The notes under the pieces: model-generated
Told to the model about the DNA's origin: nothing
The model's database searches: none
Seen by the model: the letters and a program-made list of their open reading frames with translations, nothing else
Shown here: one piece after another, positions 22,024 through 30,918 of the stretch
Layout of the letters: each line of letters opens with the position of its first letter
Position numbering within the stretch: position 1 is the first letter of the stretch
DNA from: Oscillospiraceae bacterium
Lineage (GTDB): Bacteria > Bacillota > Clostridia > Oscillospirales > Acutalibacteraceae
Length of the DNA stretch: 32,162 nt
NCBI GenBank assembly: GCA_015066625.1
Contig: SVOC01000021.1
Span: 1-32,162 of the forward strand
Direction: 5' to 3'
Translations under genes and position numbers: made by a program

Positions 22024-22140
22024 CACTTTGTAAAAGTGCGCAATTATACACCGCGTCGGTGTCATTGCGATTTTCAATATTCTCGGAACACAGTTCCGCT
22101 GATTACATCAGACCAGGTAAACCTTGCGCTGCGTGGCAGC
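22024..22140 (+). other. Hairpin-rich non-coding segment, possible transfer origin or RNA
   Basis: Between 21900 and 22190 no gene is supportable, but four compact inverted repeats occur. They are CACTTT-GTA-AAAGTG (22024-22038), CGCAAT/ATTGCG enclosing ACACCG-CGT-CGGTGT (22039-22069), CGGAAC-ACA-GTTCCG (22084-22098) and GCTGC-GTG-GCAGC (22128-22140). The first arm is followed by AAGTGCGC, similar to nick-region sequences of some mobilisable plasmids (TAAGTGCGCCCT type). An oriT left from the mobile element, or a small plus-strand RNA ending at the terminator at 22156, are both possible. Confidence 0.4.
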
Positions 22141-22155
22141 TAACCAATAAATTAT

Positions 22156-22187
22156 CCCGTTGTTTCGTTTGAAGCAACGGGATTTTT
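22156..22187 (+). terminator. Plus-strand terminator-like hairpin
   Basis: CCCGTTG (22156-22162) pairs with CAACGGG (22175-22181), followed by ATTTTTATG. The T-run is on the plus strand, although no plus-strand protein gene precedes it; on the minus strand only ATAATTTATT follows. It may also end the exporter operon poorly. Confidence 0.6.
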
Positions 22188-22249
22188 ATGTTTTAAAATA
22201 TATTCTTATTGTTTTGCAATGAAAATGAAATCAGAAATACAAGAAACTA

Positions 22250-23545
22250 TCACAATCTTTTTTCATCCTCTTTGCGCTGTTTGTTTGAACGGACTGCATA
22301 AGGAATTCCGAAGCCAAGAGAGCCACCGATGATTGCACCGATAAGCATAAACAACCACCAGAGAGGATTTTTCTTTTCTTCCTCTTCTTCAATATCTGCC
22401 GTGACAACTTTTTCTTCGATAACGGTTGAAACATCAACTGTTTCTGTATAGGTTTCGCCGAAATCATCTTCATAGCTTATTGTGATTGTACCTTCGACTT
22501 TGCCGAGAATTTCGTTACTGACACGAAGGTTTACACTTCCTGTTTTGCTTTCGCTCTGAAGAATTTCTCCGACAAGAACTGTGCCGCCGCTGTCGAGACC
22601 TTTGACGTCAATATCAATCATTGCATTATGAATTGTGCTTTTGCCCGTATTCATCAGATTGATGCTAACGGTTACGGTTTCGCCCTGAATTGATTTTGAA
22701 GGCAGTCTTGCGGAATCGTATTTCAGCATCACGCTCTGCTTGATATTGACTCTGATGATATCACTTGCGGAATATCCCGAATGATTTGAGTCCTCATATT
22801 CCATTGAGAGTGTCAGCGGATGTTCGCCCGTTTTTGCCGTGTGAACAGCAGTTAATCCGACAGTCCATACATAAGTGCCGTTTGCAGAAATGCTCTTGAC
22901 GTAAGCGGTACCCATACCATCCGTTTTGAGTTCACCGCTTTCATCAGCAAGAGAAAGCTTTATGTTGCTTACCGATTTTGACGGACTTGTGTTTTTGATT
23001 GTGATGCTCACATTTCGGCTTTCGCCAGGAATGATACTATCATTTTCAACGGTGTATCTCGTAACCATAAGACGGGGTTGAGAAGTGTCCTGTGGTGCGG
23101 TAGTTGTTTCAATCTCTTTTTTACCGATTACGTTGAGATTGATTACGTCAGATGATGAACCGCTGCCTGCTTCACTTTCGAATTCACACATTATGTTAAC
23201 TGTGTGGTTTCCGTCGGTTGCAGAATCAGAAATTCTGACATCAATATCCCACGTCACGGATTTTTTTGCGTTAAGTCTTTCAACATAACCCGATGCAACT
23301 CCGACAGGAACAATATCTCCGCTTGAATCGGAGAAGGTCAGCTTCATGTTTCTAACATAATCGGTTTTGCTTTTGTTGGTGAGCGTAATTGATATTTTTG
23401 CCGTGTTACCTGCTTTAAGTTCACCATCGGTTTTGTAATCCGTAACCATAACTTTCGGCTGTGTGGGTATTTCTTCAGCAAAAGCTGTTGTTAACGGTGC
23501 AAAGCAAAACAGCAAACACATTATTAAATTGAATATTTTTTTCAT
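22250..23545 (-). CDS. Secreted, membrane-anchored CARDB/S-layer-like beta-sandwich protein of the ABC operon
   Basis: The 431-aa product has a signal peptide (residues 1 to about 23, cleavage after AFA). Three tandem ~110-residue beta-sandwich units follow (about 30-145, 155-270 and 275-375). Each unit starts with an Ig-like phrase such as LKAGNTAKISITLTNKSKT or IIPGESRNVSITIKNTSPS, resembling COG1361/CARDB domains. An acidic linker (EEEEEKK), one membrane helix (about 394-418) and a basic tail face the cytoplasm. It follows the second permease by 5 bp and shares GGGAG as ribosome site, so it is the last gene of the transporter operon. It could present substrate to, or form an extracellular extension of, the transporter. 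No enzyme motif is seen. Confidence 0.82.
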   Translation of the reverse strand: MKKIFNLIMCLLFCFAPLTTAFAEEIPTQPKVMVTDYKTDGELKAGNTAKISITLTNKSKTDYVRNMKLTFSDSSGDIVPVGVASGYVERLNAKKSVTWDIDVRISDSATDGNHTVNIMCEFESEAGSGSSSDVINLNVIGKKEIETTTAPQDTSQPRLMVTRYTVENDSIIPGESRNVSITIKNTSPSKSVSNIKLSLADESGELKTDGMGTAYVKSISANGTYVWTVGLTAVHTAKTGEHPLTLSMEYEDSNHSGYSASDIIRVNIKQSVMLKYDSARLPSKSIQGETVTVSINLMNTGKSTIHNAMIDIDVKGLDSGGTVLVGEILQSESKTGSVNLRVSNEILGKVEGTITISYEDDFGETYTETVDVSTVIEEKVVTADIEEEEEKKNPLWWLFMLIGAIIGGSLGFGIPYAVRSNKQRKEDEKRL

Positions 23546-23550
23546 AGATA

Positions 23551-26412
23551 TTATAACTCCCTGATATTTTCAACAATGCTGTATTTCATCTGCTTTTTAA
23601 CTTTTGAATAGAGGTTGAGCGAGCAAACCGCAAACAGCACAAGACAGATTGCTGCCGCTGCAAAAATGCGGAATTCAAACGGGAACATTAAATGAATGCC
23701 GTATTTACAGATAAGCTTTGCCGAGAAAAATACAACCGTATAAATTCCGAAGCCGAGTCCGCAGCCCGTTCCGAACATTGAAAGAAGCTGATAAATATAA
23801 ACCATTGTCAGTTCTTTCGCACTTGCACCGACCGCACGGAGTGTTCCGATTTCACGCTTGCTTTCACGGATTTTGGAAGTAAGAGCGTTGTTGACAAGAC
23901 TTGCCGCAACGCAGAAAAGGAGAAGAATTATTGACGAAACGCCTGCGACAAGAGTTTTCATCTCGGTTTTCTGAAGCTCCTGCATACGGTAATTTGAATC
24001 ATATTCATAATCCGCCGCACGGAAAAAAGCTTCAATTTCTTCTTCGATTTCGGGGGTCATTTCTTCAACCGTGTTTATATCAATGAATTCATAACGAAGC
24101 GGACAACCGAATGCCGAGATTCCCTGATTTGTGGTTAGAAACATCGGCAATCTGTTCCAAAAACCGTTATTTGTGTTGTTTGAAATAATTGCACCGATTT
24201 TCACCTCTCGGTCATATCTTTCGTATTCATAGTCATAGGCTTTTTCGTGTTCAAGAGTTTTGTTTTCTTTTTTGTCAAAATTAAACAGCATACTGAGCAT
24301 TACCGTGTCACCTGCTTTGAACGGCATTTTTTCGCGGAGTATTTCCGTATATCCCGAGCTGTAGTTTGCATAATATCCGTCGGTTATATAATCATGACCG
24401 TAGCTTGCGTATGAACCGTCGGAATTGTATTTAATGCTGTAGGAAATTTCCTCGGGTGCAACAAGAATAACCTCTTCGCCCGAATTCAGCTTTTCGATAT
24501 TAATTTCGCCGTCAAGAAGATATTGATTGAGAGAAAGAAGCGACTCTTCGCTCTGGGTCTGAATACGTGTTCCGAAAGGCTCGGCTTCATAATTCACCGT
24601 TTTTTTTAATTCAAGGTATTCATCTGAATAATCAGGTCCGTTTTCATAATATTCAACAATTTCTTCGGGTTTCAGATTTTCACCCTCACCGAAACCGTAC
24701 TCATATTTATCATAGTTTACGGCTCTGTTAAATTCGGCAAGCTTGAGAAATTCGGGATATTCTCCGTCAACAAGCCAGTTTACTGCGTATTCAAGTCTTC
24801 CCGTTGCATTTATAACATGACGGTTTGACGAAATATCATCAACATCGTTTTCCTTCAGCATTGAATCAAAATCATAGAAGAAATTTGCAAAAGCATATTC
24901 AGGAACACCGTATGAATAAACCCTGTAGTCATACTCATACTCGGATTTTTCCGTGTAAAATTCAAGAAGCGAAACACAGAAACAGCTGACAATGATTGTT
25001 GCAATCAGAATAAAACTCACGCTCACCTGTCTGAAGCGGTGGAAAACAAGGCTTCTTTTGGCAATGAGCTTTTGTGAGTTGAAGACCTTTACGGACTTTA
25101 TTTTTTTGTTTTTCATTTTTCTTCCGAGCTCGGTATTTCTGATAGCCTGCATGGGAGTTACTCTTGCAGCATAAAAAAGAGGGATAAGTGCCGCTGCCAT
25201 AACAAAGCAGATTCCGAGAACACCGAAGCCGATTACCACATACCACTCGGGATTGAAAACGTATATTTCACCCATTAAATACGAGAAAATCCAGACTGTA
25301 AAATAGCCGAGAGCAACGCTTAAAGGTGCGCAGATAAGGCTGATTAAAAGTGCCTCTCTGCCGAAAACCCTGATTATCTGCAGCTTTGTTGCACCGACTG
25401 CACGGAGCATACCTATCTGCTTTCTTCTTTCCTGAAGATTTGTGTTGAATGCGTTGATCACTCCGAAACAAGACGCAACCGCAAGTACTGCGGCAAGGAC
25501 AGTTCCGAGAGAGGTTATCTGCTTCATATCAGCCAAAGCCCAGTCGTTCATGGTGTTTTCGCCGCCGGTATTTATAAAATATCCGCCTTCAAAATATTCA
25601 TCATAATTAACCGAGTTCTGATTTGAAAGTATCTGTGACTGATAGGTTTTTAAACCGCTTTGCCTGATATATTCTTTATAGCTGTCATAAAGAGGTGTAA
25701 TGCTTGTTTTCCCGTCAATGTTAAAATCAACAAGACCTGTTATCCAAGGTCTGCCGCCGATTTCGACCTCTGCGCCGTCATATACTATTGCGGCGGGATA
25801 TTCGGGACACTCTTGACTGAAATTCAGCATATACCATTGCTCATAGGTATATCTTCTGTCTTTAATAATGCCGACAAGGGTATATGTTTTCTGAGTTTCT
25901 TTTTCAAGAAATCCGTCGCCGTTTGCCGCACGGAGATTGAGGGTTATTTCATCGCCGATTTTTGCGTCATATAAATTCATACGGTAAAGAGCATCACTCT
26001 CAATTGCGATTTCGTTTTCGGTTTCGGGATATCTGCCGTCAAGAAAATAAAAATACGAAAGCTCTCTTGATTTATCGTTATGCACAGCAATACCCATGCC
26101 GTCGTCAAAATCGTCATCGGGCGAATAGCCGTAAGCAATAACCTCGAAGGTTGCATAGTCAATAACAGAGCCATCCTGTTTGAAGCGTTCAAGGTCAAAA
26201 CCGTCGCATTTTTTGAGAATAAAATCTTGCTTGCCGAGAGAAATCCATTTTCTTTGTTCTCTTGAATCTTCGTTACATACCGCAAAAAACATTGATGCAC
26301 TTGTAAAAACCATGGCAAGAATTATGCCGATAATCATTAATGTATATTGCTTTCTTCTTGCTTTTAAATTGCCGAAAGCCAATTTATTTACGGTTAAATT
26401 TTTGTGTTTCAT
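23551..26412 (-). CDS. FtsX-type ABC transporter permease (two FtsX domains)
   Basis: The 953-aa product follows the MacB/BceB-like plan with two FtsX units. Segments are seen at about 23-45, then a ~240-residue extracellular domain. Three helices lie at about 295-415, including the coupling region RRKQIGMLRAVGATKLQIIRVFGREAL. A second unit starts near 455 (VSVSFILIATIIVSCF). After a second large extracellular domain come three C-terminal helices around KREIGTLRAVGASAKEL. The ERRKQIGxLRAVGA motif is the FtsX/MacB hallmark that contacts the ATPase. The gene sits 27 bp after the paralogous permease, with GGAGG as ribosome site. It shares the identical final 19 residues with that paralogue, so both arose by duplication. 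Together with the ATPase they form a mechanotransmission-type exporter, perhaps for peptides or envelope components. Confidence 0.9.
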   Translation of the reverse strand: MKHKNLTVNKLAFGNLKARRKQYTLMIIGIILAMVFTSASMFFAVCNEDSREQRKWISLGKQDFILKKCDGFDLERFKQDGSVIDYATFEVIAYGYSPDDDFDDGMGIAVHNDKSRELSYFYFLDGRYPETENEIAIESDALYRMNLYDAKIGDEITLNLRAANGDGFLEKETQKTYTLVGIIKDRRYTYEQWYMLNFSQECPEYPAAIVYDGAEVEIGGRPWITGLVDFNIDGKTSITPLYDSYKEYIRQSGLKTYQSQILSNQNSVNYDEYFEGGYFINTGGENTMNDWALADMKQITSLGTVLAAVLAVASCFGVINAFNTNLQERRKQIGMLRAVGATKLQIIRVFGREALLISLICAPLSVALGYFTVWIFSYLMGEIYVFNPEWYVVIGFGVLGICFVMAAALIPLFYAARVTPMQAIRNTELGRKMKNKKIKSVKVFNSQKLIAKRSLVFHRFRQVSVSFILIATIIVSCFCVSLLEFYTEKSEYEYDYRVYSYGVPEYAFANFFYDFDSMLKENDVDDISSNRHVINATGRLEYAVNWLVDGEYPEFLKLAEFNRAVNYDKYEYGFGEGENLKPEEIVEYYENGPDYSDEYLELKKTVNYEAEPFGTRIQTQSEESLLSLNQYLLDGEINIEKLNSGEEVILVAPEEISYSIKYNSDGSYASYGHDYITDGYYANYSSGYTEILREKMPFKAGDTVMLSMLFNFDKKENKTLEHEKAYDYEYERYDREVKIGAIISNNTNNGFWNRLPMFLTTNQGISAFGCPLRYEFIDINTVEEMTPEIEEEIEAFFRAADYEYDSNYRMQELQKTEMKTLVAGVSSIILLLFCVAASLVNNALTSKIRESKREIGTLRAVGASAKELTMVYIYQLLSMFGTGCGLGFGIYTVVFFSAKLICKYGIHLMFPFEFRIFAAAAICLVLFAVCSLNLYSKVKKQMKYSIVENIREL

Positions 26413-26439
26413 TTTATCCTCCTTTCATCGGAGTAAACA

Positions 26440-29217
26440 TTATAATTCTCTGATATTCTCAACAATGCTGTATTTCATCTGCTTTTTAACTTTGGAATAA
26501 AGATTAACAAAACAAACCACAAGCAGAGCAATGCAGATGAGTGCAGCCTGCCAGATTTCATAATTGTAATCAAGAGTTCTGTCAGATGACTTTGCGGCAA
26601 AATACATAAGAATCCAGATGAAAGTATATAAGCCAAAACCAGCACCGCAGCCCCAGCCAAACATTGAAAGTAGCTGTCTGAAATAAGATTGCGTGAGCTC
26701 TCTTGCGCTTGCACCGACTGCACGCAGAGTTCCGATTTCTCTTTTGCCGTCACGAATCTGTGCAGTCAATGAATTGTTGATAACGCTTGCACAGATTGAG
26801 AAGAAAAGGATAACAACCGAAAGAAGAGCGATAAGTAAGCCTCTGTAGGTGTTTTTGTTTTCCTCATTGCGCTCAAATTGAGAACGCAGATAATGATTTG
26901 AGCCTGAAACATACTGATTGAGGAATTGCATCATTTCACCGTCAATTTCAGATGTGCATTCTTCTTTCAAGGTGATGTCCAGATCAAGATAAGGATAATT
27001 ATCAACAAAAGAAGAAAAGCCTTCAACGGTTGTGTAAAAATCCAGATAATCATTATGATGTATCGAAGAAGGCGATTCTTTGATTATCGCACCGATTCGG
27101 AATTCCTTATCTTTTCTTGTTGTATCAGCGGGAACTGAATTCGGCACATAATTCTCTTCGGATATTCCGCTTCTGAGAACACTCAAGGTTACGGTATCGC
27201 CGACTTTATATTCATTTTTGGCTCTTGCTTTCAAAGCAGCAAGCCTTTCTTCAGTTTCATCGCCGTCAATGCTGCCGCTGCCCCTGCTGCCTTGTTCGGT
27301 ATCAATAAAGAAACCGATTTCATCGCAGACATATAGAATTATTTCTTCACCCGAATTGAGCTTATCAATATTTATTTCACCTTCAATTTTGTCTTTGTCA
27401 ATTTCGGATATGATTTCATTACAATCCAATGCGTGAATCGAAACGGGGAAAAGCTCCTGAGTGTATATGAGTTTTTCTTTGACAGCGGAGTATTCGGGAC
27501 TGATATTATCATCGTATTTTTCTTTATATTCTTCAAAGGGAATTGATAAACGGTCAACTGAATCATCATACCGCGCAGAACCGCCGTAATCGAGCACGGT
27601 CATATATTCGGAATATTCATCAACAAGCAGATTTGCATTGCATCTTTTTACGCCTTCAACACTGCCGACGTAAGGATGGGAAAGAATTTCCTGCCTGTCA
27701 TTTTCACTGAATCCGCTTGTGAAATAGTTGAAATTCAGGTTAATAAGATTGGAGTTCATCGAGCCGCCAGAACAAACAATTTCATAATCCTCGGACTCAT
27801 TGATATAATTTTCAGACCATTCAAGCTCACTTGTAATCCATGGAAAACCGAAGCACGACACAATGATTGTTGCCGCAAGAACAACACTTACTCCGATATG
27901 CTTAAAACGGTAGAACATAAGATTTCTGCCTGCAAGAATCTTCGGTGCATTGAAGTTTTTCTTTGAACGGATTTGTTTGTTCTTCATTTTTCTTGAAAGG
28001 TCTGTGTTGCGGATAGCCTGCATCGGCGGTGTTCTTGATGCCCTTAACAGAGGAATCATTGCCGAAGCCATAACGCAAATAACGCTGAACGCTCCGCACG
28101 CAATCAGAACAAAAAAGTTAGGAATAAAAATGAAGTTTTCGCCCATAAGCGAGATAATGCCTTTTGAAGCAAAATAGGAAATCACCAGACTTAAAGGCAC
28201 GGTCATAAGGCTGATTATGAGAGCTTCTCTGCCGAAAACGGTTATTATCTGCCTTCTTGTTGCGCCGACCGCACGCATAAGACCGATTTGTTTTCTGCGT
28301 TCCTGCAAGTTGGAATTAAACGCATTGACTATTCCAGTGCAGGAAGCGATCATCAGTACACCTGCAAGAATAAGCGCAAAAATCATTGTTAAAGTAATAT
28401 CGCTTTTTTCATCTGTACCAGAGTAAAAAATGTGCTGATTTGCAAATGTAAAATAATACAGATCGTTATCGGCATTTCCGTATTTATCTTTGAAGCCTTG
28501 ATTTTTAAATTCTTCTCTGAATTTTTCCAAACCGTTTGTTTTCGAATAGAATTTGACATACGCAGAAAGGTTTTCTTTTCCGCCAAGTTCAACATTTTCG
28601 CTGTCGCAGACAAATGCGGCGGGATAGTTGTTTCCTGAATACGCAGCTTCAAGATTGCATCTTTTATCGGCAAGAATTCCGACAAGCTTATATGTTTTTT
28701 CAACGGTTTCGGGGAGATAACCTTCGCCGTCAGCAATTTTCATTGTGACGGTTATTTCGTCGCCGACTTTTGCACCGAGCAATTTCAATCTTAAAAGTGC
28801 ATCTTTTTCAAGTGCAATTTCACCGATGTTTTCGGGATACTTTCCTTCTTTTACGGTGAGATATGAAATTTCTTTTGCCTTGTCATCAAGTTTTGCAAGC
28901 GGTGTGCCGCCGCCCTCGTCATCATTTGTGTAAATGAACCCGATTGAAGCTGCAATACCGTATTCGGATATCACTTTATTATTCTTTGCGGCATCAAAAT
29001 CAAATTCTTCCGCATTGTGAAGAAATATGTTCTGTGTGCCGTAAGATATATTTGTTATCTCCTGTAATGATGAAAGCATTGTAAATCCGAAAAACATAAC
29101 TCCCGACGAAAAAATCATCGCAAGAACAATGCCGATTATCATTAAGGTGTACTGCTTTTTTCTTGCTTTGAGATTACCCATCGCAAGACGGTTGACGGTA
29201 AGTTTTTTCTTGTTCAT
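26440..29217 (-). CDS. FtsX-type ABC transporter permease (paralogue of the next gene)
   Basis: The 925-aa product starts at ATG 29217, 3 bp after the ATPase stop. It has the same two-FtsX layout as the permease at 23551-26412: an N-terminal helix (KQYTLMIIGIVLAMIFSSG), a large extracellular domain, the coupling motif ERRKQIGLMRAVGATRRQIITVF, three helices, a second extracellular domain and a C-terminal unit with KREIGTLRAVGASARELTQ. Its opening and closing stretches match the paralogue nearly residue for residue, while the extracellular domains have diverged. Heterodimeric permeases of this kind sit with one ATPase dimer in the membrane and act on substrates outside or within the membrane. 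No substrate can be named. Confidence 0.9.
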   Translation of the reverse strand: MNKKKLTVNRLAMGNLKARKKQYTLMIIGIVLAMIFSSGVMFFGFTMLSSLQEITNISYGTQNIFLHNAEEFDFDAAKNNKVISEYGIAASIGFIYTNDDEGGGTPLAKLDDKAKEISYLTVKEGKYPENIGEIALEKDALLRLKLLGAKVGDEITVTMKIADGEGYLPETVEKTYKLVGILADKRCNLEAAYSGNNYPAAFVCDSENVELGGKENLSAYVKFYSKTNGLEKFREEFKNQGFKDKYGNADNDLYYFTFANQHIFYSGTDEKSDITLTMIFALILAGVLMIASCTGIVNAFNSNLQERRKQIGLMRAVGATRRQIITVFGREALIISLMTVPLSLVISYFASKGIISLMGENFIFIPNFFVLIACGAFSVICVMASAMIPLLRASRTPPMQAIRNTDLSRKMKNKQIRSKKNFNAPKILAGRNLMFYRFKHIGVSVVLAATIIVSCFGFPWITSELEWSENYINESEDYEIVCSGGSMNSNLINLNFNYFTSGFSENDRQEILSHPYVGSVEGVKRCNANLLVDEYSEYMTVLDYGGSARYDDSVDRLSIPFEEYKEKYDDNISPEYSAVKEKLIYTQELFPVSIHALDCNEIISEIDKDKIEGEINIDKLNSGEEIILYVCDEIGFFIDTEQGSRGSGSIDGDETEERLAALKARAKNEYKVGDTVTLSVLRSGISEENYVPNSVPADTTRKDKEFRIGAIIKESPSSIHHNDYLDFYTTVEGFSSFVDNYPYLDLDITLKEECTSEIDGEMMQFLNQYVSGSNHYLRSQFERNEENKNTYRGLLIALLSVVILFFSICASVINNSLTAQIRDGKREIGTLRAVGASARELTQSYFRQLLSMFGWGCGAGFGLYTFIWILMYFAAKSSDRTLDYNYEIWQAALICIALLVVCFVNLYSKVKKQMKYSIVENIREL

Positions 29218-29220
29218 TGC

Positions 29221-29904
29221 TTAAACTCCCGCCTTTGTGTCACGAACGATTTTTCCGTCTTCAATTGAGATAATTCTCTCCGCCTGCTCTGCAACATTGA
29301 GGTCGTGGGTTACAAGAATAAGTGTGATTCCGAATTCTTTGCTGACATATTTGAGAAGTGAAAGAACCTCACGTCCGCTTTTGCCGTCAAGATTACCCGT
29401 AGGCTCATCAGCAAAAAGGATTGACGGCTTGTTCGCAAGTGCACGGGCAATGGCGATTCTCTGCTGTTGACCGCCCGAAAGTGCCGACGGAAGATGTTCA
29501 AGTCTGTCCCCGATTCCGAGAACGTCAATAACCTTATTGATATAAGCTTCGTCAACCTTTTTCTTGTCAAGCATAACTGGTAGAACTATGTTTTCATATC
29601 CCGTCAATTCCTGAACGAGGTTATATGCCTGAAATACGAATCCGAAACGTCTGCGGCGAAGAACGGAAAGCTGATTATCGTTATAACCCGAAAGCTTTTT
29701 GCCGTTATAGATAACATCGCCGCTTGTGGGGTTTTCAAGACTGCTCAGAACGTGGAGAAGTGTTGATTTACCCGAGCCGCTCGGTCCCGTTATTGCACAG
29801 AATTCGCCCTGTTCAAAAGCAACGGTTATTCCGTCAACGGCATTAACAATATTTTCGCCGCTTAAGTATTCTTTTCTTAAATCTACGCATTCGATGATAT
29901 TCAT
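29221..29904 (-). CDS. ABC transporter ATP-binding protein (MacB/LolD type)
   Basis: The start ATG 29904 follows AAGGAG at eight bases; 11 extra codons to 29937 overlap the promoter. The product is 227 aa. Walker A GPSGSGKST (40-48), Q-loop FVFQAYNL (about 89-96), signature LSGGQQQR (about 142-149), Walker B SILFADEPTGNLD (161-173) and the H-loop LVTHD are all intact. The FADEPTGNLD form is typical of MacB/LolD/BceA ATPases that work with FtsX-type permeases, fitting its neighbours. It is the first gene of a four-gene operon (ATPase, two permeases, beta-sandwich protein). Confidence 0.95.
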   Translation of the reverse strand: MNIIECVDLRKEYLSGENIVNAVDGITVAFEQGEFCAITGPSGSGKSTLLHVLSSLENPTSGDVIYNGKKLSGYNDNQLSVLRRRRFGFVFQAYNLVQELTGYENIVLPVMLDKKKVDEAYINKVIDVLGIGDRLEHLPSALSGGQQQRIAIARALANKPSILFADEPTGNLDGKSGREVLSLLKYVSKEFGITLILVTHDLNVAEQAERIISIEDGKIVRDTKAGV

Positions 29905-29935
29905 AAAATCGCTCCTTTTCATCTTTGATGAGTTC

Positions 29936-29989
29936 ATTATAAACCCCTATTCTTTCAAAATCGTGACAATAACCTTACAATTTCGTAAG
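29936..29989 (-). promoter_or_regulatory. Promoter with response-regulator palindrome, ABC operon
   Basis: On the minus strand, TTTATAAT (29936-29943) is a good -10, but the -35 position has no TTGACA-like hexamer. Upstream, 30 bp from the -10 element, stands the imperfect palindrome CTTACAATTTCGTAAG (plus-strand 29974-29989). The same arrangement (15 of 16 bases identical, 31 bp gap) precedes the response regulator gene. An activator bound here would touch the polymerase at a weak -35. Confidence 0.8.
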
Positions 29990-29994
29990 ATAAG

Positions 29995-30019
29995 AAAAAA
30001 TCCGAAGAAAATCTTCGGA
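29995..30019 (-). terminator. Terminator of the two-component operon
   Basis: The perfect stem TCCGAAGA (30001-30008) with TCTTCGGA (30012-30019); on the minus strand it is followed by TTTTTT (29995-30000). It separates the regulator/kinase operon from the ABC operon promoter. Confidence 0.85.
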
Positions 30020-30021
30020 CT

Positions 30022-30918
30022 TTACATTTTTAAATTTGCGTTTATCAACGGAAAACACGCTGTAATTTTCAAGCCGTCTTTGCCGTTTTCGGCGGTAACG
30101 GTTGCGTGATGTTTTTCAAAAATCGCCTTTGAAATCGCAAGACCTATACCCGCACTTTCGGGTGCAGCATTATCCGCATGGTAAAAACGGTTGAACAAAA
30201 GCGGGAGTTGTTCTTTCGGCACTCCGCCGCCGTTATCTTCAATAACGAGCGTGACAGAGCCTTCGTTTTGTGAAACAGAAACAGTAATTCTGCCGTCAGT
30301 TCCGGTATGTTCACACGCATTTTTGATGATATTTCCGATTGCCTCAATCATCCATTCCTTATCAAAACGAAAAACTGCCTTGCCGCTTATAATGAATTCT
30401 TTTTCTGGGAACAACGGTTTGAAGTTTCCGATAATTTCACCAACGATTTCATCAAGACTTTGCTCGACAAATTTCATTTCGTATGCATCGCTTTTAATTT
30501 TCTCAAGCCTTAAAAGATTGAAAACAAGACTCTCCATTTTCGCAATCAGTTGAAGCTCTTTTTCTGTGTACGCGGTCGGTGTTGAACTCTGCTCCATTTC
30601 GCAGTAAAGGCGAAGTCCTGCAAGCGGAGTTTTGAGCTGATGCGAAATGTCTGCAACAAAATCTGCGTTGCTTTTTGCCTGCGATGCCGAGTTGCTTTTT
30701 TCAAGAAGCAACAGATTTTCAAGCTCAGCAACAGCATTCTGAAGGCGTGCGAAATTGCTGTCGGCTGTGCTGTATTCAGTCTTTTCTCCGCCTTCAATAA
30801 AGCTCTCGATATTTTCTTTGAGATTATTTATCTGTTTGTTTTTTCTTGCGTTCAATATGATAAAAATGGTTGTTGCTACAATTAAAACAGCGATTGCGCA
30901 AATCAAGAAAGGAATCAT
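30022..30918 (-). CDS. Sensor histidine kinase of the exporter module
   Basis: The start ATG 30918 overlaps the regulator stop (ATGA) and follows GGGAGGATT; the product is 298 aa. A single N-terminal membrane helix (about 3-23) leaves almost no extracellular part. A short linker and coiled coil (about 25-78) follow, then the H-box DISHQLKTPLAGL with His93. The ATPase part has the N-box NIIKNACEHT, G1 DNGGGVPKE and G2 AGIGLAISKAI. Lack of a sensing domain recalls intramembrane-sensing kinases (BceS type), which take their signal from a partner transporter. The FtsX-type permeases encoded next door would be the natural sensor; this is inference. Confidence 0.93.
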   Translation of the reverse strand: MIPFLICAIAVLIVATTIFIILNARKNKQINNLKENIESFIEGGEKTEYSTADSNFARLQNAVAELENLLLLEKSNSASQAKSNADFVADISHQLKTPLAGLRLYCEMEQSSTPTAYTEKELQLIAKMESLVFNLLRLEKIKSDAYEMKFVEQSLDEIVGEIIGNFKPLFPEKEFIISGKAVFRFDKEWMIEAIGNIIKNACEHTGTDGRITVSVSQNEGSVTLVIEDNGGGVPKEQLPLLFNRFYHADNAAPESAGIGLAISKAIFEKHHATVTAENGKDGLKITACFPLINANLKM

